55,759 nucleotides of DNA from Bacteroidaceae bacterium HV4-6-C5C. GTDB lineage: Bacteria > Bacteroidota > Bacteroidia > Bacteroidales > Bacteroidaceae. Location of the stretch: NCBI GenBank assembly GCA_007896885.1, contig VOIU01000022.1, positions 1 to 55,759 of the forward strand, read 5' to 3'. This document shows, one piece after another, positions 25,944 through 33,982 of this stretch (positions are counted from its first letter, which is position 1; every line of letters begins with the position of its first letter). Both the position numbers and the translations under genes were made by a program. The notes beneath the pieces were generated by a model. It made no database searches and was not told the DNA's origin. It saw nothing but the letters and a program-made list of their open reading frames with translations.

Positions 25944-26239
25944 AATTTTATAAATTCGTCTCTTCTATTATTTAGATATAACGTATTGCCTTCTATTATC
26001 AATTTACCGGAAGTTGTGGTATGTCCCTTCTCGTTCGAGAATTTATGATCTTCCGTGATATAATACGTGCTATCTGCATAGATTAACATATAAGTCCAAT
26101 CCTGGTCGAATTGTGGGTCATTAATAACCCACTTGCCTTTTACCATATTGATGGTAAGATGGATACCGTCATCTTTATTACATGCTGCGGTTACTAATAT
26201 CATTGCTGTAACCATTAATAATTTTATGGTTCTACTCAT
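25802..26239 (-). CDS. Hypothetical lipoprotein
   Basis: A 145-residue protein with a lipoprotein signal (ILVTAAC, lipobox Cys about residue 20) and a short lipocalin-like beta-rich body (GKWVINDPQFDQDW, SGKLIIEGNTLYL). It resembles the small DUF-type lipoproteins of Bacteroidetes but I cannot assign a family. I chose the ATG at 26239 because it places the lipobox correctly; the frame stays open to 26272. Its 3' end lies at the breakpoint of the convergent truncated receptor gene, so its last residues and stop codon may come from the junction. Confidence 0.65.
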   Translation of the reverse strand: MSRTIKLLMVTAMILVTAACNKDDGIHLTINMVKGKWVINDPQFDQDWTYMLIYADSTYYITEDHKFSNEKGHTTTSGKLIIEGNTLYLNNRRDEFIKFYEYENGTNDKAIVEFFGQQMRYKESSVTRISKDLSIGTYLDADKAK

Positions 26240-26396
26240 AAGATTTCTTGTCTGTTTGTATAATCGACACAAATATATGAAAAAATATCAGTTCAAAAGT
26301 CTGTTACTGAAAAAGTTGTGATATGTGTTGTAATAGTTGTCATATTTGGCTGCCAATCGATGGAGATAATATACTCTTTTCAAGAATTTATTTAAA

Positions 26397-26463
26397 TCTG
26401 TTTGTTTTAGCCAATGGAGGGTAGCATGCAGAAAAAGCTGTAATACAAAAAGTTCCTGGCGAG
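26397..26463. repeat. Left copy of tRNA-Cys-linked direct repeat
   Basis: 26397-26456 matches 29504-29563 over 60 bp with a single mismatch. It is followed by TTCCTGGCG, so that GTTCCTGGCG (26452-26461) equals the tRNA-Cys 3'-end sequence at 29602-29611. Compared with the right side, the tRNA terminator stem is missing. This looks like an attachment-site remnant or a duplicated tRNA-Cys flank. Confidence 0.8.
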
Positions 26464-26707
26464 TTTATTGTTTGATGTATTGATAGCTGCAATGGTTGGC
26501 TAAATCTCTGGCTATCTACCAAGAAAGGTGGATTTGGAAAGTTCAACCTATCACTACTTATCATAGCTTGCCAAGAATTTAATCCTTGTTTTAATCCTAA
26601 AGTCCTATCTACGACAAAAGAAGCATCAAGCAATCCTATTCTACCCGCTAAATTTACAGTTGTTGTGCAATAGTTTGTACGGCAAACAGCTTGTTAGTAG
26701 CTGGCGT
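26464..26707. other. Non-coding or decayed stretch
   Basis: Between the left repeat and the ATPase gene I see no credible gene. A minus-strand frame (26388-26633) and an uninterrupted plus-strand frame exist, but neither shows a recognisable domain and the minus frame runs into the repeat. This may be remnants of a mobile element. Confidence 0.4.
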
Positions 26708-28240
26708 TTATGGTATCAATGTTTGTATAAATGTTCTCATTAAATTTATTGATTCACTAAGCTGTTCAAATGTATATCGTGTGTTATTAGTGTTTTCGGG
26801 GTGGTGTATTTGGTGTCTAATAAAGTCCGTTAATACAACTTGTTCTGCACTTAAAGTACCATCTCTTTTAAGTTTATTATATGGAATAGTAGTTTTTCCA
26901 CTTCTAAAATTGACCAATTCTCCTTCTAATTCAATGTATCCATACAATTCATTATGATATTCTTCGGTAATTTCCGAGAATGCTAAATAATTCACCTCAT
27001 TCAGAGACGGATATGGCAAGCTATTTGGCAAGACTTGTTCTATTGTTTTAGTAGCTCTATCAGACTTAATCAATCTCAAATGCTCGAACTGTAATTCTTT
27101 TACTAACGCAGGACTGTGTGTCGTTATAACTACTTGCGTATGTAGTGTGTTAGAGAGGGCTAAGAATGCTGAAATAAGTTTTTTCTGATGTTCGGTATGT
27201 TGTGAAGTTTCAGGCTCTTCGATTGCGTAAATAATACTTGGAATATTTTCTTCTGTTTTTCTTCTTTCTGCCTCTGCTCGAAAAAAGTTGAGTAAAATTA
27301 GTCGTTTTACACCACTTCCTCTTTTGTTGATTGGAATATTTTCATCGCCTGCGATAGAAACATTTTTAAAGACATCAGCCCATTTTAAGCTTTCTGCTGT
27401 TGGAATAATTGGACTTAAGCTATTCGCAATTTCAGGATTCATTTCATTGAGCTTTTCTAAGGTTCTTTCTGAAACCTCCTTTAATTTATTTTCAACTTCT
27501 GTTGCTATTTCTGAAAATTTCTGTTTCAAATCGCTATTGCTCAATATTTGTTTTACAGCTTCTTTTAACGGGTCTTGAACTTCATTATCTCCATCGCTGT
27601 TTTTCCTGTCAGATTGAAATAATGAGTAAAGGGGTAAATAGGTTTGTAGTCTATCCCAAATAGATTTCGTGTCGCCTTTTGTGATATCAATTTCTGTTTC
27701 TGAAAAATGAAGTTCTGAAGAGAAATGTGTCCAAATAGCTGTTCTCATTTCTGCGTTTATCGTTTGATTAGAACAAGTAATGGAATTATCTCTAATTATT
27801 TTTTGCAAATCAGTATTTTTCTTTTGTAATAAGTCTTTGCAGCTATCATTTATCGGGTGTTTCGCTTTTATAAAAACTTTTTCCTTGCCAGCATTGGGGT
27901 ATTTTTTGATTATTTCAAGTTGGTTATTTGAGTTTAAAAGATATTCCGCCTGCAAAGTTGTTTCATTTGTGCTGTCAATCACAATAGTTGCTGGCAATTC
28001 CTCAAAACAAACAGAAATTACGATTTCATTGTCATTTTCAGCAACTCCTTGTTTGTTTATATCATCTTTATCTAATTTTACTACTCCTTTCCCTTCGTTG
28101 AAGAAAATATCTAATGCCTCCAAAACAGTTGATTTACCTATGTCGTTTTTGCCAACAAAAGCAGTCAAGTTACCGAATTCAATCTCAACTTCGCTTTTAT
28201 AACTTCTGAAATTTTTTAATTTTATAGTCTTTATTCTCAT
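26708..28240 (-). CDS. OLD/SMC-like AAA ATPase with HEPN-like C-terminal motif
   Basis: A 510-residue cytosolic protein with an ABC/OLD-type ATPase: N-terminal KNFRSY strand, Walker A GKNDIGKST (residues 30-38), signature-like GSGVKRLILLNFF, Walker B IIYAIEEPETSQH, and an H-loop VVITTHSPALV. A helical insertion separates the two ATPase halves. The TOPRIM nuclease of true OLD proteins is absent. The C-terminal 70 residues contain FIRHQIHHPEN, with Arg475 and His480 in an RxxxxH spacing like the HEPN ribonuclease motif, followed by a helix pair. ATPases of this kind are frequent in anti-phage and abortive-infection systems. Function is inferred; HEPN identity needs a structural comparison. It lies in an AT-rich cassette by tRNA-Cys. 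Confidence 0.75.
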   Translation of the reverse strand: MRIKTIKLKNFRSYKSEVEIEFGNLTAFVGKNDIGKSTVLEALDIFFNEGKGVVKLDKDDINKQGVAENDNEIVISVCFEELPATIVIDSTNETTLQAEYLLNSNNQLEIIKKYPNAGKEKVFIKAKHPINDSCKDLLQKKNTDLQKIIRDNSITCSNQTINAEMRTAIWTHFSSELHFSETEIDITKGDTKSIWDRLQTYLPLYSLFQSDRKNSDGDNEVQDPLKEAVKQILSNSDLKQKFSEIATEVENKLKEVSERTLEKLNEMNPEIANSLSPIIPTAESLKWADVFKNVSIAGDENIPINKRGSGVKRLILLNFFRAEAERRKTEENIPSIIYAIEEPETSQHTEHQKKLISAFLALSNTLHTQVVITTHSPALVKELQFEHLRLIKSDRATKTIEQVLPNSLPYPSLNEVNYLAFSEITEEYHNELYGYIELEGELVNFRSGKTTIPYNKLKRDGTLSAEQVVLTDFIRHQIHHPENTNNTRYTFEQLSESINLMRTFIQTLIP

Positions 28241-28319
28241 TTGTTTGGTATTTTTTATTCATCTGTGCTACACTAAAAGTGCCCACTTTTTATCTATATC
28301 TCTATGTCAGATAATGGGA

Positions 28320-28348
28320 GGAGGATATATCAACTCAATATATCCTCC
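28320..28348. promoter_or_regulatory. Intercistronic hairpin before ATPase gene
   Basis: GGAGGATATAT (28320-28330) pairs perfectly with ATATATCCTCC (28338-28348) around a 7-nt loop. It lies between the 45-residue gene and the ATPase on their common minus strand, 6 bp past the small gene's stop. There is no U-tract on the minus strand after the stem, so it may be an attenuator or mRNA-stability element more than a terminator. Confidence 0.6.
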
Positions 28349-28354
28349 AAAAAA

Positions 28355-28492
28355 TTATTTCTTTTTAGAAGCACCCTTTGAATCACTTCGATTACTACGA
28401 ATGTGTTCACGAACCGTAACTTCTTTCCCTTTGACAACTTTTGTGTATTCTGGAATACGGTTAAATTTTTTTCCGTCCGAATCCTTAGCCAT
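28355..28492 (-). CDS. 45-residue basic protein of unknown function
   Basis: The frame encodes 45 residues starting MAKDSDGKKFNRIPEYTKVV and ending in a Lys-rich tail, with a central VREHIRSN motif. It has no membrane segment and is strongly basic. The start is decided by a perfect Shine-Dalgarno AGGAGG (minus strand of 28499-28504) six bases before the ATG. Such strong sites are rare in Bacteroidetes, which mostly initiate without them, so it supports a real and efficiently translated gene, possibly of foreign origin. It precedes the ATPase gene by 114 bp on the same strand, and the two may be functionally linked. I do not recognise the family. Confidence 0.65.
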   Translation of the reverse strand: MAKDSDGKKFNRIPEYTKVVKGKEVTVREHIRSNRSDSKGASKKK

Positions 28493-28609
28493 TATTTTCC
28501 TCCTTTCTGTTCTTTTTATAATCCCAATTTACCCAAGTGGAATTATTCTTGGCTGCATATGTCTTTCTGGCTAAGCAGATGCCAGATAGGAGGAATGGAG
28601 AAGGGCGAT

Positions 28610-28640
28610 TTTGTATTCTAAAAGAAAACCTTACCTTTGC
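28610..28640 (+). promoter_or_regulatory. Near-perfect Bacteroidetes promoter
   Basis: TTTG (28610-28613), 19 bp, TACCTTTG (28633-28640) matches the -33/-7 consensus exactly. No open frame follows on this strand, but a structured segment does (28647-28745). The same arrangement precedes tRNA-His at 42853-42883. Confidence 0.7.
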
Positions 28641-28646
28641 AGCCAA

Positions 28647-28745
28647 ATTTAAACTCTTTAGGTCTTAATTAAAGAGAGACTTATTCCTATCAGATAAGTC
28701 AAATTATAGGTGAAATAGTGTCCAGCTATTTCATCTTTATTTTAA
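28647..28745 (+). ncRNA. Candidate structured small RNA, about 95-100 nt
   Basis: Downstream of the consensus promoter lie three consecutive hairpins and no open frame. Hairpin 1 pairs CTCTTTA (28655-28661) with TAAAGAG (28671-28677). Hairpin 2 pairs GACTTAT (28679-28685) with ATAAGTC (28695-28701). Hairpin 3 pairs GGTGAAATAG (28710-28719) with CTATTTCATC (28727-28736), and TTTATTTT follows at 28737-28744, as in an intrinsic terminator. Hairpins 1 and 2 are perfectly paired with 9-nt loops. The predicted RNA is antisense to nothing annotated here. It lies 155 bp from the 45-residue gene and is divergent from it. I cannot match it to a known RNA family. Confidence 0.55.
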
Positions 28746-28836
28746 CAAATTCTATGCCAAATTAATGTTTTATAATGCAAATACGTTAAAAGGATTATAA
28801 ACTGTCAATGAATGCTGACACGAAAGAAAAAAACTG

Positions 28837-29099
28837 TCAGTTTGTCGCCTTGAGTGTGACTTTTCCTAAATACTTCTGGAGAGTAGGTCTGGAAACCTTT
28901 ATCCCATAATCCTCTTCAAGCACCCGAAGGATAATGGAAATTTTCCATTGTACCGTTCTACCAAATCAGGCAACTCTTCTATTATTGAATCCAACTTAGG
29001 CTTAGCACCTCTGCCGTCCTTGATAAATAAAGTCTCTATCTTTTCTGATAGCTCCGCATTTTCCCATTTCTTAAAACAGTACAAGGTTATTCTACTCAT
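28837..29099 (-). pseudogene. Frameshifted small helix-turn-helix-like ORF
   Basis: The first 50 residues (MSRITLYCFKKWENAELSEK onwards) are charged and helical. Near 28930-28945 the reading frame shifts: the original frame stops at 28899, while the next frame continues as ISIILRVLEEDYGIKVSRPT and ends at a TGA at 28837. The tail, with LEEDYGIKVSRPTLQKYLGK, looks like a winged-helix segment of the kind found at the N-terminus of transposases. I read this as one small DNA-binding or transposase-derived ORF of about 85 residues broken by a single-base frameshift. The family is not certain. Confidence 0.45.
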
Positions 29100-29237
29100 T
29101 CCTGTTGCGTATATTATCTTTTTACAGAATAATATAGGAGAAGGAAATTAATATTTGTACTCGCTTACTTATCGTAGCATTTCGGTATGATCCATAATTA
29201 GCCTTTATTATATTATGAGACTTATATCATATAATAA

Positions 29238-29531
29238 ACAACTTATAAAGAACATAGAGACTCTAAAAATTTTATTGCCGAAGGAAGTGATTCTGAAAGA
29301 GGAGAAGCAATAGCTCTTATAAAAAGAGGAACATGCTTTGTTGCATATCAAATTAAAGATAAAATTTATTTTGCCACAAGTCGGTTTATAGGCTATATAG
29401 ATAATAAATCGAAATCACATTCTACTTTGAAGAGTATAGATGGCAAAAGTACAAATAAAGTTATATATAAGATTTTAGGGATGCAACCATTGCCAAATGA
29501 TCCTCTGTTTGTTTCAGCCAATGGAGGGTAG
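29238..29531 (+). pseudogene. Start-less ORF fragment, possibly from an HNH-type nuclease
   Basis: An open frame of 97 codons without an ATG before 29481 reads EHRDSKNFIAEGSDSERGEA, then IKRGTCFVAYQIKDKIYFATSRFIGYIDN and DGKSTNKVIYKILG, ending FVSANGG. The SRFIGY-DGK-TN pattern recalls an N-terminal domain found in some HNH endonucleases, but I hold that loosely. Both ends look cut: no start codon, and its last 28 bp fall inside the 60-bp repeat. It is best treated as a gene remnant left by recombination beside tRNA-Cys. Confidence 0.4.
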
Positions 29532-29563
29532 CATGCAGAAAAAGCTGTAATACAAAAAGTTCC
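29504..29563. repeat. Right copy of tRNA-Cys-linked direct repeat
   Basis: This 60-bp segment matches 26397-26456 with one mismatch (C at 29515 against T). It is directly downstream of the tRNA-Cys terminator and overlaps the first arm of that hairpin. The two copies bound a segment of about 3.05 kb that contains the ATPase cassette. Confidence 0.85.
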
Positions 29564-29595
29564 AAAACATTTTTTATCAATGTTTTGGAACTTTT
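29554..29595 (-). terminator. Intrinsic terminator of tRNA-Cys
   Basis: On the minus strand a 17-bp perfect stem (29555-29571 with 29579-29595, 7-nt loop) ends in TTTTT, starting 4 bp past the tRNA 3' end. The arms contain GTTCC, which also occurs in the tRNA acceptor stem and may have served as a recombination homology. Confidence 0.85.
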
Positions 29596-29599
29596 GTTG

Positions 29600-29670
29600 A
29601 GGTTCCTGGCGGATTCGAACCGCCGTAGACGGTTTTGCAGACCGCTACCTAGCCACTCGGTCAAGGAACC
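29600..29670 (-). tRNA. tRNA-Cys (anticodon GCA)
   Basis: The minus strand folds into a cloverleaf. The acceptor stem GGTTCCT pairs with AGGAACC, the anticodon loop reads CTGCAAA with anticodon GCA, and the T-loop GGTTCGAATCC is standard. No CCA is encoded. Its 3' end is a likely integration target, because a partial copy appears at 26452-26461. Confidence 0.95.
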
Positions 29671-29688
29671 GTTTCCCGATTGCGGTTG

Positions 29689-29719
29689 CAAAGGTAGTAC
29701 AAATTTTCTTTCTGGCAAC
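29689..29719 (-). promoter_or_regulatory. Promoter of tRNA-Cys
   Basis: On the minus strand GTTG (29716-29719) and TACCTTTG (29689-29696) are separated by 19 bp. This places the transcription start close to the tRNA 5' end at 29670. The -33 box differs from TTTG by one base and overlaps the end of the upstream gene. Confidence 0.6.
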
Positions 29720-29934
29720 TATCCGCAACACTTTTTCTTGTTTTCTTTGCGGGAATTGTGACATTCATCACGCTTTTTATCGAGCATATTCTTCAATTCG
29801 CAACCGGTAGAGCATGTCTCACAAGGATTTGCCTTATCATTCGTCTTGCGGAAAAAAGTGTAGATACTTAACGCTATGCGGATGACGCATAACGTTAATA
29901 AGATGATAACTACTATTTGCTGCCAATCGTTCAT
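29719..29934 (-). CDS. FeoB-associated Cys-rich membrane protein
   Basis: A 71-residue protein with one N-terminal membrane helix (IVVIILLTLCVIRIALSIYTFF) and a cytosolic Cys-rich tail (PCETCSTGCELK and a terminal KKKCCG). The pattern matches the FeoB-associated Cys-rich proteins. It overlaps feoB by 4 bp (ATGA). It likely binds iron or stabilises the FeoB transporter. I chose the ATG at 29934 for that overlap; the longer frame from 30024 only adds antisense sequence from within feoB. Confidence 0.85.
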   Translation of the reverse strand: MNDWQQIVVIILLTLCVIRIALSIYTFFRKTNDKANPCETCSTGCELKNMLDKKRDECHNSRKENKKKCCG

Positions 29935-32396
29935 GTGAATAAACCTCCTATTTGATAAATGAGAAATGCTGCTACCCATGCCAATGTGGTGGTATAGAGC
30001 ATCGCAAATAATGACCATTTCCAACTGCCGGACTCTTGCTTAATAGCTGCTAACGTTGCTATACAGGGGAAATAGAGTAGAACAAACACCATATAGCCGA
30101 ATGCGACCAATGGAGTGATATTTATACGTTCGCCCAAGCTGGTGGAATCGGCATTGGCGTTGTTGGAGTATAATACTCCCATCGTACTGACAACAAGTTC
30201 TTTCGCGCCAAGACCGGACAGTAGACCGATATCAAGCTTCCAGTCAAAGCCTAATGGCGACATGACGGGTTCTATGGCTTTTCCTAGTTTGCCTATGTAT
30301 GAGTTTTCTTGCTGCTCGGATGGTGATTTGTAATCATTATGGTTGGGGTAATATCCTAATGCCCAGATTACAATGGAAGCTACCATAATGATGCCTCCCA
30401 TCTTGCGCAGGTATTGTTCTCCTTTTTCCCAAGTATGACGGAAAATGGATTTGGATGTCGGCCACCGGTAAGGGGGTAGCTCCATCACAAACGGAACATC
30501 ATCGCCGTGTACCAGCAGTTTACTGAACACCCGCGCCAAAATGATGGCAAGAAAAATGCCTATGGCGTAGATGACGAGCAGGATGAGGCTGGAATTATGC
30601 GGGAAGAATGCACCGATCAATACAAGGTAGATAGGCAGGCGGGCACTGCATGACATCAGAGGATTGATAAGGATCGTGATTAAACGGCTTTTGGGGTTCT
30701 CTATGGTTCGCGACGCCAGTACTGCGGGTACATTGCAACCAAAGCCCATGACAAGGGGGATGAATGATTTGCCGTGAAGTCCCATCTTATGCATGATTTT
30801 GTCCATGATGAAGGCTGCACGGGCCATATATCCGGAATCCTCCATCAGTGAGATGAAGAAATAGAGGATCAGAATGTTGGGGAGGAATACGATAACACTT
30901 CCTACGCCACCTATAATTCCGTCTACGAGCATATCTTTTAGCGGGCCGGGAGTCATATTGGTACGGATGAAGTCGCCTAAGGTGTTGACAAGCCAGTCTA
31001 TTCCTTGCATGGGGTAGTCGCCGATGATAAAAGTTCCCTCGAACATGAGATACATCAGCAGGAAAAAGACGGGAAATCCCCAAACACGATGGGTTACAAC
31101 GGCATCTATAATACGTGTAAGCTGTTGTTTATCCTGATGGTTGTCTATGAAGGTTTCTTTCAGTGCTCCGGCTATAAAGGCGTACTTGGCATCGATGATG
31201 GCTTGTTCGCAGTCTTCATTGATGACATCATGAATGCGGCGGTTTTCATTCTCGTGGACTTCCATAATGGCGTTACCATTGGGAAGGGCTTTCACCACAT
31301 TCTCTATATCGGGGTCGTTCTCGAGCAGTTTAATCGCTATAAAACGGGTGGAGTACTTGTGGCGGATATTCTCATTCTCGCTGACCTTCTTCTTCAAAGC
31401 TTCGATGCTTTTTTCCAGTTCCGGTCCGTGGTTGATATGTATATGCCGATAGTGCAGACGTTTGGGCGAACTGTTTTCACTGTCGAAAGCATGGTCGGGT
31501 ACATATTCGGTGTGCCATGCCTGAAAGTCTTTCAGCAACTCGGCAGGTACCTTGCCTTTGTTATCTTCGAAATCGGCGCCCTCGTAGATGTTGATGGCAA
31601 GATGGAACAGTTCTTCTATTCCTTTACCGCTACGACAGACTGTGGGCACCATCGGCACTCCGAGCAATTGCGATAATTGGTCGTAATCAAGAGTGTTTCC
31701 ACTGGCTTCCAACTCGTCGTACATATTGAGTGCGATAACCATACGCACGTTCATGTCGATGAGCTGTGTGGTCAGGTAGAGGTTGCGCTCCAGATTGGAG
31801 GCGTCCACTACATTGATAACAATGTCCGGAGTCTCATCGATGATGTGGCGGCGGACATATAATTCTTCGGGAGTATAGGCGGACAGGGAGTAGGTGCCGG
31901 GTAAGTCGACTATGCGGAACTTGTAGCCCTGAAAGTTGAAGTAACCTTCTTTGGCGTCTACTGTCACTCCGCTGTAATTGCCGACCCGTTCATGAGAGCC
32001 TGATGCGATGTTGAAGAGAGAAGTCTTGCCGCAGTTGGGGTTTCCCACCAAGGCTACGTTTATTGTCCGGCGCTGACCGAGTGCAATGCGTTTTAACTCC
32101 TCTTCTTCGGGATAGATATCTTCGCTGATCCCTTGATGGTAGGCTTGATTTTGGGCTTGTGCTTTTGCTTCTTGTTCGCTTATCACTTCAATCATTTCGG
32201 CTTCCTGGCGTCGTAATGAAATCTCGTATCCCATTACTTTGTACTTCACCGGGTCTTTAAGAGGGGCATTCAGTAGTACCTCTACCGTTTTACCCTTGAT
32301 GAATCCCATTTCGACAATCCGTTTGCGGAAACCACCGTGACCAAGTACCTTTACAATAACACCTTTCTCTCCTGTTTCTAATTCGGATAAACGCAT
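29931..32396 (-). CDS. feoB: Ferrous iron transporter, FeoA-FeoB fusion
   Basis: An 821-residue inner-membrane protein. Residues 1-75 form a FeoA SH3-like domain (MRLSELETGEKGVIVKVLGH). Residues about 115-290 are the G-domain (GNPNCGKTSLFN as G1 near residue 120, DLPGTYSL as G3, NMYDE as G4), and residues about 380-821 hold the Fe2+ channel helices with the two Gate motifs. Fused FeoA-FeoB is typical of Bacteroidetes. The start at 32396 gives the native FeoA N-terminus. A promoter stands upstream (32424-32455). Expression is expected to respond to iron, but no Fur box is evident by eye. Confidence 0.95.
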   Translation of the reverse strand: MRLSELETGEKGVIVKVLGHGGFRKRIVEMGFIKGKTVEVLLNAPLKDPVKYKVMGYEISLRRQEAEMIEVISEQEAKAQAQNQAYHQGISEDIYPEEEELKRIALGQRRTINVALVGNPNCGKTSLFNIASGSHERVGNYSGVTVDAKEGYFNFQGYKFRIVDLPGTYSLSAYTPEELYVRRHIIDETPDIVINVVDASNLERNLYLTTQLIDMNVRMVIALNMYDELEASGNTLDYDQLSQLLGVPMVPTVCRSGKGIEELFHLAINIYEGADFEDNKGKVPAELLKDFQAWHTEYVPDHAFDSENSSPKRLHYRHIHINHGPELEKSIEALKKKVSENENIRHKYSTRFIAIKLLENDPDIENVVKALPNGNAIMEVHENENRRIHDVINEDCEQAIIDAKYAFIAGALKETFIDNHQDKQQLTRIIDAVVTHRVWGFPVFFLLMYLMFEGTFIIGDYPMQGIDWLVNTLGDFIRTNMTPGPLKDMLVDGIIGGVGSVIVFLPNILILYFFISLMEDSGYMARAAFIMDKIMHKMGLHGKSFIPLVMGFGCNVPAVLASRTIENPKSRLITILINPLMSCSARLPIYLVLIGAFFPHNSSLILLVIYAIGIFLAIILARVFSKLLVHGDDVPFVMELPPYRWPTSKSIFRHTWEKGEQYLRKMGGIIMVASIVIWALGYYPNHNDYKSPSEQQENSYIGKLGKAIEPVMSPLGFDWKLDIGLLSGLGAKELVVSTMGVLYSNNANADSTSLGERINITPLVAFGYMVFVLLYFPCIATLAAIKQESGSWKWSLFAMLYTTTLAWVAAFLIYQIGGLFT

Positions 32397-32423
32397 ATTA
32401 CCTTCTTTCTTGAATTTTAGGTG

Positions 32424-32455
32424 CAAAGATAAAAGAATTGTGTATAGAGGGCAAA
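32424..32455 (-). promoter_or_regulatory. Promoter of feoAB operon
   Basis: On the minus strand TTTG (32452-32455), 20 bp, TATCTTTG (32424-32431), closely matches the Bacteroidetes consensus and gives a leader of about 20 nt before feoB. Confidence 0.6.
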
Positions 32456-32611
32456 TTATTTAGATTGTTTTTAAATAAGAGATTGAATAGCATTGTCACG
32501 ATGGTTGTTTTTTAGGATTGTAAACGTTTTGAAAGATTGCTTCGGTAATGTTTGCATTCGTATTTCTGTCTGATAAAGTGTATTTTGGATTTTATGCAGT
32601 ATCTTTGCTTC

Positions 32612-33904
32612 ATGATTAGCGGTAAAGTTGCACAATTCATTGAGAGGGAGAATCTTTTCTCATTAAAAGATAAGGTTTTGGTTGCGCTGAGCGGTGGTGC
32701 CGATTCGGTGGCATTGTTGCGTTTGTTGGTCACCATGGGCTATTCTTGTGAGGCGGCGCACTGTAATTTCCATTTAAGAGGGGAGGAGTCCGACAGGGAT
32801 GAAGCGTTTGTTCGGGATTTCTGTTCCGCTTTAAATGTGTCTTTATTTGTGCAACATTTCGATACGGCAAAGGTCGCGAATGAGCAGCATATTTCTATTG
32901 AGATGGCGGCGCGTGATTTGAGATATGCATGGTTTGAAGAGCTTCGTCGGGAGAGGCAGGCGGCAGTCATAGCCGTTGCTCATCATAAAGACGACAGCGT
33001 GGAGACTTTTCTGCTGAATCTTCTTCGGGGGACAGGTATAAACGGACTGTTGGGAATACGTCCTGTTAACGGTTTCGTAGTACGTCCTTTATTGTGCGTC
33101 AGTCGTGCGGAGATCTTGGCTTATCTAGAGAAGATAGGACAAACGTTTGTGACCGACAGTACCAATTTGCAAGATGAATATACCCGTAATCAAATCCGAT
33201 TGAATCTGCTTCCGTTAATGCAACGGATCAATCCTTCGGTGCAGGATACGATAATCAATACCACTCTATATTTACATGAAGTCTATGCGGTATATAAGAA
33301 AGGAGTGGCGGATGGTGTGGAACGTGTACGGACTTCGCGGGGATTGCTGATTGATGCACTTTTGCAAGAGCCCGCTCCGGAAGCTTTACTTCATGAAGTG
33401 CTTTATCCGCTGGGTTTCAATGCGTCCCAGGTAAAAGATATGTTTTACGCTCTCCGAAGCCAGTCCGGTAAGCAGTTTGCCAGTAAAGAGTGGCGGGTGA
33501 TAAAAGATAGAAATGAATTGTTGATTGAAAAGATACAGGTTGTAGAAGATACTAATGAGATTCCTCATTTTCACTACACAATGGAGGAGATGGAGATATC
33601 CGGGCAGTTTATTGTACCGAAAGATAAGTGCGTGGCTTGTCTTGATGCAGCAAAAATAGATGGTGAACTGAATTTCCGTCGTTGGCGACATGGTGATGTT
33701 TTTGTCCCTTTTGGTATGAAAGGTCGGAAAAATATAAGCGACTATCTTACCGATCGTAAATATTCGCTATTGCAAAAGGAGAAACAGTGGGTGCTTTGTT
33801 GCGGTGAGCAGATTGCCTGGTTAGTGGGAGAACGTATTGATAATCGGTTCAGTGTGAATGAAAATACGCGAAAAGTTGTTATTATTCGTGTAGATTACGA
33901 CTAA
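32612..33904 (+). CDS. tilS: tRNA(Ile)-lysidine synthase
   Basis: A 430-residue cytosolic enzyme that converts cytidine 34 of the CAU-anticodon tRNA-Ile to lysidine. The PP-loop ATP-binding motif [13 protein letters not shown] begins near residue 27, followed by the [13 protein letters not shown] loop and [21 protein letters not shown]-terminal TilS-specific domain ends the protein ([25 protein letters not shown]). The ATG at 32612 begins right before the conserved helix; the frame is open to 32552 but those codons would be outside the family. It is divergent from feoAB. Confidence 0.93.
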   Translation: MISGKVAQFIERENLFSLKDKVLVALSGGADSVALLRLLVTMGYSCEAAHCNFHLRGEESDRDEAFVRDFCSALNVSLFVQHFDTAKVANEQHISIEMAARDLRYAWFEELRRERQAAVIAVAHHKDDSVETFLLNLLRGTGINGLLGIRPVNGFVVRPLLCVSRAEILAYLEKIGQTFVTDSTNLQDEYTRNQIRLNLLPLMQRINPSVQDTIINTTLYLHEVYAVYKKGVADGVERVRTSRGLLIDALLQEPAPEALLHEVLYPLGFNASQVKDMFYALRSQSGKQFASKEWRVIKDRNELLIEKIQVVEDTNEIPHFHYTMEEMEISGQFIVPKDKCVACLDAAKIDGELNFRRWRHGDVFVPFGMKGRKNISDYLTDRKYSLLQKEKQWVLCCGEQIAWLVGERIDNRFSVNENTRKVVIIRVDYD

Positions 33905-33982
33905 AAATGCTGTTTTGCCGTGTTTTATATTATTTTTTGTACAAAAAAGCGTTTCTTTGTACTCTATTATAAAATTAATGAT

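Noticed and set aside
26388..26633. 81-residue minus-strand frame overlapping the left repeat
   Set aside because: The plus-strand frame is equally open, no domain is visible, and its end lies inside the 60-bp repeat, so it is likely chance or a remnant.
28610..28745. Possible retron msr/msd RNA
   Set aside because: A retron would need a reverse transcriptase gene next to it. None is present, and no long inverted a1/a2 pairing is visible.
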